A stretch of DNA of 64,000 nt from Candidatus Pseudothioglobus aerophilus (GCA_014384565.1 JACNFO010000030.1:1-64000); one strand, 5' to 3'. Numbered from the stretch's first letter, positions 1 to 8,427 are shown. Translations and numbers: made by a program. Notes: generated from the sequence alone by a model not told the origin.

Positions 1-132
1 GGTGTTGATGATTTTAATCATTTCAAGATTGACCAGGCTCCAACAAGAGAGTTTGATGAAGATGCCTGGATCGAGCTTCAAAGAAAAGAAGGCCTAATAC
101 ATAAAACCTACAACAAAATGAAGACTGACTAA
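1..132 (+). CDS. C-terminal end of an unidentified protein (partial)
   Basis: An open frame enters from the left edge and ends at TAA 130-132, giving 43 residues of C-terminus (GVDDFNHFKIDQ... ending NKMKTD). The tail is charged and hydrophilic with no membrane segment. I do not recognise the family from so short a piece. It points the same way as the next gene but is separated from it by about 165 bases containing a good promoter, so it probably ends an upstream operon. Confidence 0.6.
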   Translation, partial: GVDDFNHFKIDQAPTREFDEDAWIELQRKEGLIHKTYNKMKTD

Positions 133-189
133 ATAGAATGCCTATATATTAGCCAAACATTAGTAAATTCCCCGCTCATCTGAGAGGGT

Positions 190-218
190 TTGAACTTAAG
201 TTCATGCTGACTTATAAT
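190..218 (+). promoter_or_regulatory. Sigma-70-like promoter with palindromic operator
   Basis: TTGAAC at 190-195 and TATAAT at 213-218 are separated by exactly 17 bases. A perfect 14-bp palindrome, TGAACTTAAGTTCA (191-204), covers the -35 box. The flanking TGAA...TTCA halves resemble LysR-type MetR sites, which normally have five bases between halves, whereas here there are six. The next gene is a MetE-like methionine synthase, so control by a methionine regulator is plausible but inferred. Confidence 0.6.
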
Positions 219-298
219 AAACCAAATTTTACTGATTCTCATGGCTCTTTTGATTATCGCACTTCTATTATTTTGCTTTCTATAAGGAAAGATTGTTA

Positions 299-1369
299 AT
301 GTTAAATCCCCTTGAAACGACAACTATAGGTTCTTTTCCCAAGCCAAGTTTTGTGCCTGTTCGAGATTGGTTTGATTTGGCCCGTGAAAAAGGAGCCATG
401 GATACAATTGAAACAACGCTCCAATATAATCTGGATATACAAAAAAACAGAGACACCCATGAGCCTCTATTTTTGAAAGCTACTAAAGAAATTTTAGACA
501 TCCAGCTTCGCGCAGGCGTTTCAATTCCAACAGATGGCGAAGTGCGACGAGAAAATTATATCCATTACCATTGTCGTCATTTAGAGGGTTTTGATTTTAT
601 GAGGCTTGAGCGACGTATTTTAAGAGACGGCGCTTATGAAACCGATTTGCCGGCAATTCGAAGTAAAATTAAACATTCTGGAGTAAATTATAGCGTTCAT
701 GACTACTTAGCAAGTCAGGCCTTAACTCCGAGAAATATCAAGTTTACTTTGCCAGGGCCTTTGACAATTATGGATACAACGGCTGACTGCTACTATGATG
801 ATCGCCCGAAACTGAATGCCGTCCTCGCCGATTCAATAAATAAAGAAATACTTGCACTTGTAGAAGCGGGCTGTAGGCATATCCAAGTTGACGAGCCTCT
901 TTTTGCGCGCTCAGTAAAAGATGCTTTAGATTTTGGCATGGAGGGCTTAGAAAGGTGCTTTCACGGCGTTCCTAAATCGGTAAGCAGGATAGTTCATATG
1001 TGTTGCGGCTACCCCGAGCACTTGGACGATTTTGATTACAAGAAGGCTGACCCACTGAGTTACCATCACCTTAGCAAGGCGATTGATGAGGCAGCCTTTG
1101 ATCAAATATCAATTGAAGACAAGCATTGCTGCAATGACCTAGGCTTACTGGAGAAATTCCAACATAAAACCGTTATATTTGGCTCTATTGCTATTGCATC
1201 CAGTCATCTAGAGACTGTCGATGAGGTTGTTGATAGACTTAAGGCCGCTGAAGAGCACATTGACAGAAATCGTTTGGTGGTAGCACCAGATTGTGGCTTA
1301 GGGCTTCTTTCTTCAAAATTGGCAGAGGAAAAATTACGTGTAATGTGTCAAGCGGCAGCATTAGTTTAA
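299..1369 (+). CDS. Core-type cobalamin-independent methionine synthase (MetE C-terminal domain protein)
   Basis: This 356-residue protein matches only the catalytic C-terminal half of MetE (the E. coli enzyme is about 750 residues). It begins with the family's IGSFPKP motif. The four zinc ligands can be placed by motif: VHMCCG (H233, C235), QISIEDKH (E273) and APDCGLG (C332); QVDEPLF is also present. Such proteins transfer a methyl group to homocysteine. Stand-alone cores may use a different methyl donor from full MetE, such as methylcobalamin, a methyl-corrinoid protein or monoglutamyl methyl-THF. ATG 299 is chosen over TTG 293 because AAGGAAA (285-291) is correctly spaced for 299. A promoter with a palindrome lies at 190-218. 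The methyl donor and exact product cannot be told from sequence. Confidence 0.8.
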   Translation: MLNPLETTTIGSFPKPSFVPVRDWFDLAREKGAMDTIETTLQYNLDIQKNRDTHEPLFLKATKEILDIQLRAGVSIPTDGEVRRENYIHYHCRHLEGFDFMRLERRILRDGAYETDLPAIRSKIKHSGVNYSVHDYLASQALTPRNIKFTLPGPLTIMDTTADCYYDDRPKLNAVLADSINKEILALVEAGCRHIQVDEPLFARSVKDALDFGMEGLERCFHGVPKSVSRIVHMCCGYPEHLDDFDYKKADPLSYHHLSKAIDEAAFDQISIEDKHCCNDLGLLEKFQHKTVIFGSIAIASSHLETVDEVVDRLKAAEEHIDRNRLVVAPDCGLGLLSSKLAEEKLRVMCQAAALV

Positions 1370-1431
1370 CTTTATACACCCTCCCTTACACATCAAACGA
1401 AATTTGGACTTAAGTTTAAGTTAGAGTTAAT

Positions 1432-1653
1432 TTAATACCATCGTACCATTCCAATAATTCCTGCTGTTGCGTAGAAGAACTGAAGAAAAAGTATCCCTTT
1501 ATGCCTTCCTAGGTAAGCCCAGTATCCAATTGAAAAGGCAGACACTAACAATAAAAGGAAGCCAGCAAATTCGACTCCAATATTCAATGCCACCATCATG
1601 GAATACATTATTGCTGTTACAACTCCAAACCACTCTAAAACTTTACTTTTCAT
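1432..1653 (-). CDS. Small integral membrane protein, function unknown
   Basis: A 73-residue protein starting MKSKVLEWFG and ending GMVRWY, made almost entirely of three hydrophobic helices with short loops. An open frame continues upstream, but the start at ATG 1653-1651 is preferred because it has the Shine-Dalgarno AGGGGT just before it and lies 4 bases after the stop of the ABC exporter gene. This implies translational coupling in the same operon. No catalytic motif is visible and I do not recognise the family with confidence. Confidence 0.6.
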   Translation of the reverse strand: MKSKVLEWFGVVTAIMYSMMVALNIGVEFAGFLLLLVSAFSIGYWAYLGRHKGILFLQFFYATAGIIGMVRWY

Positions 1654-1657
1654 ATTG

Positions 1658-3448
1658 CTACCCCTGAGTTTGCTTATTGACTTGTATTTGCCAAAGTCTC
1701 GCATATTGTCCATTGAGATCAAGCAGCTGTTGGTGCTTGCCTTGCTCGACAATAGTGCCATTGCCAAGCACAATAATTTGATCGGCATCGACAATGGTGG
1801 AAAGGCGATGAGCAATCACCAGCGTTGTGTGCTTATGCGCCAAACTCGCTAACGCCTTTTGTACCATTTTCTCTGAATACGAATCAAGCGCCGAAGTGGC
1901 CTCATCAAAAATCAATATCGTCGGATTTTTTAACAGCACCCGTGCAATCGCTAGGCGTTGCTTTTCACCACCTGAGAGTTTTAAGCCTCTCTCGCCAACC
2001 AGTGTGTCATAACCTTGCGGCAAGGAGTCAATAAAGCTGTCAATAAAACTGAGCTTCGCTGCCTGTTTAACTTCGGCTTCGGTTGCACCCGCACGACCGT
2101 AAGCAATATTGTAATAAATACTTTCATTAAACATCACCGGATCTTGCGGCACCACCCCCATAACCCCGCGCACTGAGTCTTGGGTGAATTGTTTAATGTC
2201 TTGCTGGTCAATAAGTATTTCACCGCTAGAAATATCGTAAAAACGAAACAGCAGCTTAGCAAGTGTTGATTTGCCTGCACCAGAGGGACCGACAATTGCT
2301 ACTTTCTGCCCCGGCTTAAGAACAAAGTTAATATTGCTTAGCACCTCCTGCTTGCCAGCATAAGCAAAAGAGACGTTGTTAAATTTCACCTCACCTTGAG
2401 TGACTTTGAGCGCTGACGCATTGGCGACATCGGTGACCTTGGAGGAGCGATCTAATAGGTCAAACATATTGTTCATATCGATGAAATTATGTTTAATTTG
2501 ACGATAGATAATACCCAAGCCACCGAGCGGAATAAAGAGTTGTAAGAGGAGCGCTTGAATCATGATAAGGTCACCCAAGCTAAGACTCTTATCGACTACA
2601 CCTTGTGCCGCCATAATCAACACAATGGTCACACCGATCGCAATCACCGCGCCTTGGACAAAATTAAGCGCTGTCATGGAGGTAAAGCTTTTGGTGGCTA
2701 GATCCTCCCAGCGCTGCATCGTCTGGGCGTAACGATCGACTTCAAATTTTTCTTGATTGAAGTATTTGACGGTCTCGTAATTAATCAAACTGTCGACCGC
2801 ATTGGTATTGGCCTCGGATTGCATATCGTTCATTTGGTAGCGATACTTCATCCGCCAAGTGGTAATGGCCAATGTTAACGCAACATAAAAGAACACAGTT
2901 AATAAAGAGACGCCAGCAAAAAGAAGGTCATAATTTAGCCATAAAATACCGATTACTAAGCATATTTCAAATAATGAAGGCAGAATATTAAAGACAAAAA
3001 TGGAAAGCAAGGTGGAGACACTTAGCGTACCCCGATCAATATCACGGGTAATACCGCCAATGCGACGATCCAAATGAAAGGATAAATCCAAAGTGTGTAA
3101 ATGCCTAAAGACGCCCAGTGCAATCAAATTCATCGCGTGGTAACGAACTTTGGCAAAGATCGCATCACGAAGCTCATTAAACAGTGAACTTGCCAGTCGT
3201 AAAAGGCCATAAGCTAGTAGCATGCCAAGCGGCAACACCAAGACTAAATTCGTTTGATCAAGTCCATCAACGATCTCTCTTAGAGCAAGGGGAACGCCAA
3301 CATTTGCCAATTTCGCCAACATTAAAAAACTAACAGACCAAACAACACGAGCTCGCATTTTCAGTAAATACGGCAAGAGCTTTTTTAAAACCTTAATATC
3401 TCTGGTTTTAAAATCGTAAGCCTTAGTTTGGTTACTGCTTGAACTCAT
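1658..3448 (-). CDS. Atm1/HMT1-type ABC exporter (fused permease and ATPase)
   Basis: This 596-residue half-transporter has an N-terminal six-helix exporter domain (about residues 20-320) and a C-terminal nucleotide-binding domain. Visible motifs are Walker A GPSGAGKST, signature LSGGEKQR, Walker B ILIFDEATSALD and the switch histidine in VIAHRLST. The IGGITRDIDRG loop and overall layout resemble the heavy-metal/glutathione-complex exporters related to mitochondrial Atm1. The protein would work as a homodimer in the inner membrane. Family members export glutathione polysulfide or metal-thiol conjugates, but the cargo here cannot be deduced. It precedes a small membrane protein gene with a 4-base gap on the same strand. 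Confidence 0.85.
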   Translation of the reverse strand: MSSSSNQTKAYDFKTRDIKVLKKLLPYLLKMRARVVWSVSFLMLAKLANVGVPLALREIVDGLDQTNLVLVLPLGMLLAYGLLRLASSLFNELRDAIFAKVRYHAMNLIALGVFRHLHTLDLSFHLDRRIGGITRDIDRGTLSVSTLLSIFVFNILPSLFEICLVIGILWLNYDLLFAGVSLLTVFFYVALTLAITTWRMKYRYQMNDMQSEANTNAVDSLINYETVKYFNQEKFEVDRYAQTMQRWEDLATKSFTSMTALNFVQGAVIAIGVTIVLIMAAQGVVDKSLSLGDLIMIQALLLQLFIPLGGLGIIYRQIKHNFIDMNNMFDLLDRSSKVTDVANASALKVTQGEVKFNNVSFAYAGKQEVLSNINFVLKPGQKVAIVGPSGAGKSTLAKLLFRFYDISSGEILIDQQDIKQFTQDSVRGVMGVVPQDPVMFNESIYYNIAYGRAGATEAEVKQAAKLSFIDSFIDSLPQGYDTLVGERGLKLSGGEKQRLAIARVLLKNPTILIFDEATSALDSYSEKMVQKALASLAHKHTTLVIAHRLSTIVDADQIIVLGNGTIVEQGKHQQLLDLNGQYARLWQIQVNKQTQG

Positions 3449-3632
3449 TGAGTGTCGCTATAGTTAGAAAAAGCTAAAAAAGACAACATTATCATGTTTA
3501 TTTGATTATTGATGGAGATATTATCCCCCTCAGGTATCAAACGAAGTTTTGACTTTTTTAGTGCCATAAATATTTATCTAAAAAACTCCTAATCTACACC
3601 TACCCTTTCACCTATTATTTATAATTAACATT

Positions 3633-3941
3633 ATGATCAGAACATATTTATTTTTATTCTTAATTAGCCTTTCAAGTCTTTCATATGCAAATTATTTGGA
3701 AGATTGGACTGACGAGGATCTCTGCAGATGGATGGATGCAGCTTTAATTCCTGAGCATATTTCACAAGAGATTTATACGAGAAAGATAGTATGCTTTAAT
3801 GATTCTGAGGCTATTGAGTTAACAAGTCAAGCGACCTATATTAGTGAAAATGGTACTGTTTTTCCTTCACCTAAGGCTTCTGCAAAAGCAAATATGGGTG
3901 GTGGTTTGCGTTTTAAATTCACCTATAAGATAACTTTATGA
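3633..3941 (+). CDS. Small secreted hypothetical protein
   Basis: 102 residues with a clear N-terminal signal peptide (MIRTYLFLFLISLSSLSYA, cleavage expected after SYA), followed by an acidic, tryptophan-containing mature part of about 83 residues with two cysteines that could form a disulfide. The phrase WTDEDLCRWMD suggests a short helical domain, and the C-terminus looks like beta structure. I do not recognise the family. It ends 13 bases before djlA and may share its transcript. Confidence 0.6.
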   Translation: MIRTYLFLFLISLSSLSYANYLEDWTDEDLCRWMDAALIPEHISQEIYTRKIVCFNDSEAIELTSQATYISENGTVFPSPKASAKANMGGGLRFKFTYKITL

Positions 3942-3954
3942 AGAAGCTTCGACT

Positions 3955-4734
3955 ATGAGTTGGTGGACATCAGTTTTAGGCGGGGCGCTAGGCTATATGA
4001 TTGGTGGCCCACTTGGTGCGATGCTTGGTGTTGCATTCGCGGGTAACCTTTCAAAAGGTAAGTCTAATTTCCGTGGATCTGCTTCAGATTATCGGCCCGG
4101 TGATCAGCAGCGCGTTCAAGCAGCATTTTTTAGTAGTGTATTTTCAGTTATGGGCTACATTGCCAAAGTAGATGGTAAAGTCTCAAAGTCTGAAATTCTT
4201 CTAGCTCAGCAAGTTATGCAGCACATGCAGTTATCTGAAGATATGCAAAAAGCTGCAAAAGAGCTCTTTAACCAAGGTAAGCAAAATGATTTTAATCTCG
4301 ACGAAGTGCTTGAGCAGTTCCGCAGCGAATGTCATAGGCGCACGCACCTAGTCCGGATGTTTTTAGAGATTCAAATTCAAGCTACCTATGCAGATGGTGT
4401 GTTCGATGATAAAGAGTACGACGCTCTTAAATATATTGCTCAAAAACTGCGCTTCCCTATTCATGAGCTAGAGCGACTTATTCAGCAGTTTGCTGTTGCG
4501 AGTGGCAAATCTAGCAAACTAACAATCGATGATGCATATGTAATATTAGGCGCTGACAAAAGCCTTACTGATAAAGAGCTTAAGAGGGCCTATCGCAGAC
4601 TATTAGCTCAGCACCATCCAGATAAACTTGTTGCTAAAGGCTTACCGGATGAAATGATAAAATTAGCAAATGATAAAACGCAAGAAATCATTAGCGCTTA
4701 TGAGCTCATTAAAAAGCACCGTGGCATGCGCTAA
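3955..4734 (+). CDS. djlA: Co-chaperone DjlA (TerB plus J domain)
   Basis: The 259-residue protein has the DjlA order: an N-terminal glycine-rich membrane anchor (about residues 7-30, with GGPLGAMLG), a TerB-like helical domain (about 50-180) and a C-terminal J domain (about 192-259) with the HPD signature at residues 221-223. The J domain stimulates the ATPase of DnaK at the inner membrane, with the TerB part probably a sensor or interaction module. Its length is close to E. coli DjlA (271). ATG 3955 follows the preceding secreted-protein gene by 13 bases. Assignment is firm; which envelope processes it serves here is unknown. Confidence 0.9.
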   Translation: MSWWTSVLGGALGYMIGGPLGAMLGVAFAGNLSKGKSNFRGSASDYRPGDQQRVQAAFFSSVFSVMGYIAKVDGKVSKSEILLAQQVMQHMQLSEDMQKAAKELFNQGKQNDFNLDEVLEQFRSECHRRTHLVRMFLEIQIQATYADGVFDDKEYDALKYIAQKLRFPIHELERLIQQFAVASGKSSKLTIDDAYVILGADKSLTDKELKRAYRRLLAQHHPDKLVAKGLPDEMIKLANDKTQEIISAYELIKKHRGMR

Positions 4735-4757
4735 TTAAGTTACCTCTCTCGTATTAA

Positions 4758-5885
4758 ATGATAAAGAAATCAGTCAAGTTGTTAGTGGGCGGAGTTATTG
4801 TGTTAACAACAATCGCCCTACTAGGACACAGAGCAATTATTCCAAGGTTAATACCATTAGCAGATCTGCCAACGCCATCTGGTGTTTATGCTGTTGGAAC
4901 AAGAATATTTGAATGGACCGATGACTCCCGTGACGAGTGGTTTACAGAAGAAAAAGATGATAAACGACGCATTGTTGTTCAGGTTTGGTATCCAAGTGAA
5001 GATACAAATTCAGGTCCGGTTCCATACTTAGTGTCAGCAGATAAGTGGCTACCAGCTCTGAGTGGTATTCTGGAGATCCCCCAATTTCTTTTTAATCATT
5101 TACGATACATAGGGACGCATTCAGTCCTTGATGCCTCTGTGAATAAACAGATAAAAGGCGCCCCTTTGGTTCTTTTTTCGCACGGCATTTGGGGTATGCG
5201 TTTTCAAAATACAGCGCAGTTCGAAGCACTAGCGAGTAGGGGCTATATTGTTGCTTCTGTAGACCATGCATATGATGCAAGCCTTACGCTTTTTAAGGAC
5301 GGAACCATTGCAGACTTTAGGTCTGGATATGAGGGTGAGTTAAGCGAGGAGGAGTTTTGGGCGTTACGTAATCCTCAGCTCAAAACTCGTGTAAGTGATA
5401 TTCGTTTTATGATTGACACTATCGACATCAACAAGCAAAAAGGAGACGAAGTTTGGGCTGTCGTTGATATGGAGCATATTGGTGTTTTTGGTCATTCTTA
5501 TGGAGGGGCGACAAGTCTAATTGCCAGCATCCAAGACGAGCGTATTGACGCCGCAATAGCACTTGATGGGTGGATGATACCCGTGCCACTGGATATTATT
5601 GATAGCGGCTCTGATAAGCCTTTTTATTATATTGGCAGGGAGTCATGGCCTGATCCACTTAACTACCAGCAGCTTAATAAGTTTCTTGATAGCAGCACAA
5701 GCCAATCAACTTTATTTTTGACAGGGACAGAGCATTTTGATTACTCGGATGCGCCTCTTTTTTCTCCTTATATGCAAACACTTGGCTTGTCTGGTGAAAT
5801 TCCTGCTACTGAATTAGCTAAAAAACTTGAGGATGAGATTGTTGGCTTTTTCGATCACCACCTAAATCATGAATCAAAAATTTAG
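4758..5885 (+). CDS. Platelet-activating-factor acetylhydrolase-like esterase
   Basis: 375 residues with an alpha/beta-hydrolase fold. An N-terminal hydrophobic segment (about residues 7-27) is a signal anchor or signal peptide. The nucleophile elbow is GVFGHSYGG, with an oxyanion-region motif VLFSHGIWG upstream and a late GTEHFDYSD that probably supplies the catalytic histidine. This matches the plasma/type II PAF-acetylhydrolase family, whose bacterial members hydrolyse short or oxidised acyl esters of lipids. It starts 23 bases after djlA. Substrate is inferred only at family level. Confidence 0.75.
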   Translation: MIKKSVKLLVGGVIVLTTIALLGHRAIIPRLIPLADLPTPSGVYAVGTRIFEWTDDSRDEWFTEEKDDKRRIVVQVWYPSEDTNSGPVPYLVSADKWLPALSGILEIPQFLFNHLRYIGTHSVLDASVNKQIKGAPLVLFSHGIWGMRFQNTAQFEALASRGYIVASVDHAYDASLTLFKDGTIADFRSGYEGELSEEEFWALRNPQLKTRVSDIRFMIDTIDINKQKGDEVWAVVDMEHIGVFGHSYGGATSLIASIQDERIDAAIALDGWMIPVPLDIIDSGSDKPFYYIGRESWPDPLNYQQLNKFLDSSTSQSTLFLTGTEHFDYSDAPLFSPYMQTLGLSGEIPATELAKKLEDEIVGFFDHHLNHESKI

Positions 5886-5978
5886 ATCAGTGGATAACGC
5901 TTCTTGTAATGACAAAATGAAATAAAATCTTAGTATAAATAGAATTATTCCTTTGATGAGAATGCTAAGTAGAAAAAT

Positions 5979-6101
5979 ATGAATAAACTCTTAACGTCGT
6001 TAACTTTCCCTCGAGGGAAAAGAATTAAGAATCGCTTTATGCTCGCACCCATAACAAATACTCAAATAGATGCAGAGCGAGTAATGTCTGAGAGTATCTA
6101 A
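5979..6101 (+). pseudogene. N-terminal remnant of an Old Yellow Enzyme (NADH:flavin oxidoreductase) gene
   Basis: A 40-codon open frame reads MNKLLTSLTFPRGKRIKNRF followed by MLAPITNTQ, which closely resembles the start of NADH:flavin oxidoreductase/NADH oxidase family proteins (typically LT.PRG..MKNRFMLAPMTN.Q). After NTQ the resemblance stops, and the frame ends at TAA 6099-6101. The rest of the roughly 350-residue TIM barrel is absent. The simplest reading is a gene deleted down to its first 29 codons or so. A perfect 16-bp palindrome, TTTCCCTCGAGGGAAA (6005-6020), lies inside it. Confidence 0.55.
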
Positions 6102-6105
6102 TCAT

Positions 6106-6300
6106 ATGGCAAGAGGGCAAAAATCTTTTAAGCATTCTAATAATGGTCCAGCGGTTACCGATGATGAAATTTATATGATGGTAATGCTTTATACCTATCA
6201 ACATAAAAGCATTGATTATCTTGCTCGGAAATTTAACGTCAGCCCCCCTGTAGCTAAAGAAATTATCATTCGAAGTCGTTTTGGTGGGGCTTGTGGCTAA
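6106..6300 (+). CDS. Small helix-turn-helix-like protein
   Basis: 64 residues, starting MARGQKSFKH. The middle, with ...IDYLARKFNVSPPVAKEIIIRSRFG, looks like a helix-turn-helix of the kind that recognises DNA (LARKFNVS turn followed by a recognition-like helix), but no longer family can be named. The start is ATG 6106 and the stop overlaps the start of the next gene by a few bases, so the two are probably cotranslated. It could be a DNA-binding regulator or a small structural protein. Confidence 0.45.
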   Translation: MARGQKSFKHSNNGPAVTDDEIYMMVMLYTYQHKSIDYLARKFNVSPPVAKEIIIRSRFGGACG

Positions 6301-6925
6301 GGCAAATATACTGCCTCTAATTATTTTTATTCTCGCAGGCCAAGTCTTCGCAGACAAAAATGATGTATTCCTTGAGGGATTAGAAGGGGTTGTCAGGATT
6401 GATTTTTCGGATGGAAGTGTCTATAAAGGACAAGTTGATGAATGCTTGATTGACTTGACTAAAGCAACCTGTATGTCGGGGATGGGGGTCTATGACTCCA
6501 TAGATGGCTCAAAATATTTTGGAAGTTTTAAGGGTAATAAACCCAATGGTAGTGGTTTATTTATTCATCTAGATGGCCAAACCTATGAGGGAAATTTTAA
6601 AGATGGAGCTATTCACGGGAAAGGCATTATGACTTATTCAGATGGTCAAAGGTATGAGGGTGGCTTTAAAAATAATCTGCGCAATGGCTATGGCGTCATG
6701 ACCTATCGAGATGGCCGAAGGTATGAGGGTGGCTTTAAAAATAATATGCGTAATGGCTTTGGCATCATGACCTATCAAGATAGGGGGAAATATGAAGAGG
6801 GCAGTAGCTATCAAGGAGAGTGGTTAGATGACGAGCGAAATGGCCAGGGAGTTATGATTTATTCAAATGATGGTAGGCGCTTGAAAGGAGAGTTTAAGGA
6901 TAATGTTTTTATTAACTATAATTAA
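6293..6925 (+). CDS. Secreted MORN-repeat protein
   Basis: About 210 residues with a signal peptide (AKANILPLIIFILAGQVFA) and then five to six MORN repeats of about 23 residues, each with the YEGxFKxxxxNGxGxMTYxDG pattern. Bacterial MORN proteins are membrane- or envelope-associated scaffolds. The frame can begin at TTG 6281, GTG 6284 or GTG 6293; 6293 gives the most compact signal peptide, with GGTGGGG just ahead. The start overlaps the end of the HTH-like gene. Two adjacent repeats are nearly identical at DNA level with a 69-bp period, suggesting recent duplication. Function is not predictable. Confidence 0.7.
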   Translation: MAKANILPLIIFILAGQVFADKNDVFLEGLEGVVRIDFSDGSVYKGQVDECLIDLTKATCMSGMGVYDSIDGSKYFGSFKGNKPNGSGLFIHLDGQTYEGNFKDGAIHGKGIMTYSDGQRYEGGFKNNLRNGYGVMTYRDGRRYEGGFKNNMRNGFGIMTYQDRGKYEEGSSYQGEWLDDERNGQGVMIYSNDGRRLKGEFKDNVFINYN

Positions 6926-6954
6926 AGCTATTAGGATAATTTGGAGATGAGCTA

Positions 6955-7647
6955 GTGGACATAAAAATTATATATTTCGATTTACCTTTTTGGCGTGCTG
7001 AAATATCAAGACTACCTTTATTTATTGCAAATATAAAGTTTGATGATGTCAGGCCTAGTGACGATGATTGGGATTATGCCAAAGAGAATGGGAAAATGAA
7101 AGACGGTACGATAATTCCTTTCCGTGAATTACCTGTACTTCTTATAAATGGAGAAAGCATTGCACAAACAATGGCAATTGCAAGAATATGCGGAAAGCTT
7201 GGAGGTATGTACCCTGAGGATATTATTGAGGCAGGCAAGGTAGACCAAATCGTTGTTGCTGTTGAGAATATTAATGCCCTTTTAAGTCCCTCAATGAAAG
7301 AAAGTGATCCAACGAAAAAGAAGGCGATGAGAAAGGAGCTGACCTCTAATGAACTGCCAACATACTTTGGTTATTTGCAAGATATTTTAAGTGCCAACAG
7401 CTCAGACTGGTTTGTTGGAGAAAATATGACGATTGCTGATCTTGCAGTTTGGAGTCTTTTAGGGTGGATTGCTTCGGGAGTTATTGATGATATCTCAGCA
7501 GAAGTTATTCAACCTTTTGAGGGTTTAGTCAAGCTATATAACCAGATCAATAAAAATCCGCGCGTCAAAGAGTGGAAAATTCAGACCTATTATTATGATA
7601 AAGATCAATCTGATGAATACGCAGATGACATTCCAGATAGCATATAA
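6955..7647 (+). CDS. Glutathione S-transferase family protein
   Basis: The 230-residue protein has a thioredoxin-like N-terminal domain (about 1-85), with the cis-proline ELPVLLINGE and the glutathione-binding ESIAQTMAI motif, and an all-helical C-terminal domain with the N-capping MTIADLAVWS. The F-D-L-P-F-W-R-A-E start resembles sigma-class-like GSTs. GTG 6955 is the only reasonable start and is preceded by GGAG. It probably conjugates or isomerises small electrophiles with glutathione in the cytoplasm; the natural substrate is unknown. Confidence 0.8.
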   Translation: MDIKIIYFDLPFWRAEISRLPLFIANIKFDDVRPSDDDWDYAKENGKMKDGTIIPFRELPVLLINGESIAQTMAIARICGKLGGMYPEDIIEAGKVDQIVVAVENINALLSPSMKESDPTKKKAMRKELTSNELPTYFGYLQDILSANSSDWFVGENMTIADLAVWSLLGWIASGVIDDISAEVIQPFEGLVKLYNQINKNPRVKEWKIQTYYYDKDQSDEYADDIPDSI

Positions 7648-7653
7648 AGAGAG

Positions 7654-8427
7654 TTAATTGAGTTTTCTCGCGTCATCTAAATAAGGTAATTTCTTGCGTA
7701 CTAATGAAATTTGATCGGTATTGATTTCACCAACAATAACTTTTTCATCTTCATTTGCGTTGTTAATATCTAATCCATCGGGGCCAATAATTTTGCTCTC
7801 ACCCATAAAGCTTATACCGTTGAGTGTTCCGGTGGAGTTGGCATATATCACAAATATGCCATTTTCAAATGCCCTAGTTCTGCAATTATATAGAGCTGCA
7901 GCTGGCCAATTGGATGACTGGCCGGTTGGAGCGATAATCAATTCAACGCCTTGTAGGGCTAATTTACGAATTAGCTCTGGAAATTCTAATTCATAACAAA
8001 TGACGATCGCAGCTTTAATTCCATTGATAGTAATGATCGAGTTCTCAATACCCGGTTCAAATATCTTTGATTCATCAGCAGTAGGTGGCAACATTTTTTT
8101 ACGATGATTTGATACTGAGAGGCCTTGGTTGTCAAAATACTGAGCTGAGTTAAACAGACTGTTTCTAGATATTTCTGGATAACCATAAACAATAGCAGTT
8201 GAATACTTTTTTGCAAGTAGGCTTATTTTTTTTGCGTACTCGCCACCGCTCTCCTCACAAAACTCTTTGATTTTGTCAAAGCTCCCGTATCCGGAAAGGA
8301 ATAGCTCAGGGCAAACGATTAAGTCTAATCCAGCAGTTTGCTGTAATTCTTTCTCTAACCTTTGAACTTTTCTTAAAGGAGTTTCATCGCGCATTTTGTA
8401 TTGAAATATACCTGCATTAATTTTCAT
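7654..8427 (-). CDS. Carbon-nitrogen hydrolase (nitrilase superfamily amidase)
   Basis: 257 residues with the complete Glu-Lys-Cys triad of the nitrilase superfamily: E in CPELFLSGYG (about residue 41), K in NHRKKMLP (about 110) and C in VICYELEFPE (about 143). This matches the aliphatic amidase / N-carbamoyl or omega-amidase branch rather than true nitrilases. It would hydrolyse a small amide in the cytoplasm. It overlaps the upstream membrane-protein gene by 4 bases (ATGA arrangement). The substrate cannot be told from sequence. Confidence 0.8.
   Translation of the reverse strand: MKINAGIFQYKMRDETPLRKVQRLEKELQQTAGLDLIVCPELFLSGYGSFDKIKEFCEESGGEYAKKISLLAKKYSTAIVYGYPEISRNSLFNSAQYFDNQGLSVSNHRKKMLPPTADESKIFEPGIENSIITINGIKAAIVICYELEFPELIRKLALQGVELIIAPTGQSSNWPAAALYNCRTRAFENGIFVIYANSTGTLNGISFMGESKIIGPDGLDINNANEDEKVIVGEINTDQISLVRKKLPYLDDARKLN

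Noticed and set aside
241-285. 14-residue hydrophobic micro-ORF (MALLIIALLLFCFL) before the methionine synthase gene
   Set aside because: No ribosome site in front of it, and AT-rich DNA gives such frames easily. No attenuator structure links it to the gene.
1825-2034. Plus-strand frames opposite the ABC exporter gene
   Set aside because: They overlap strongly conserved ATPase codons on the minus strand and show no protein-like features.
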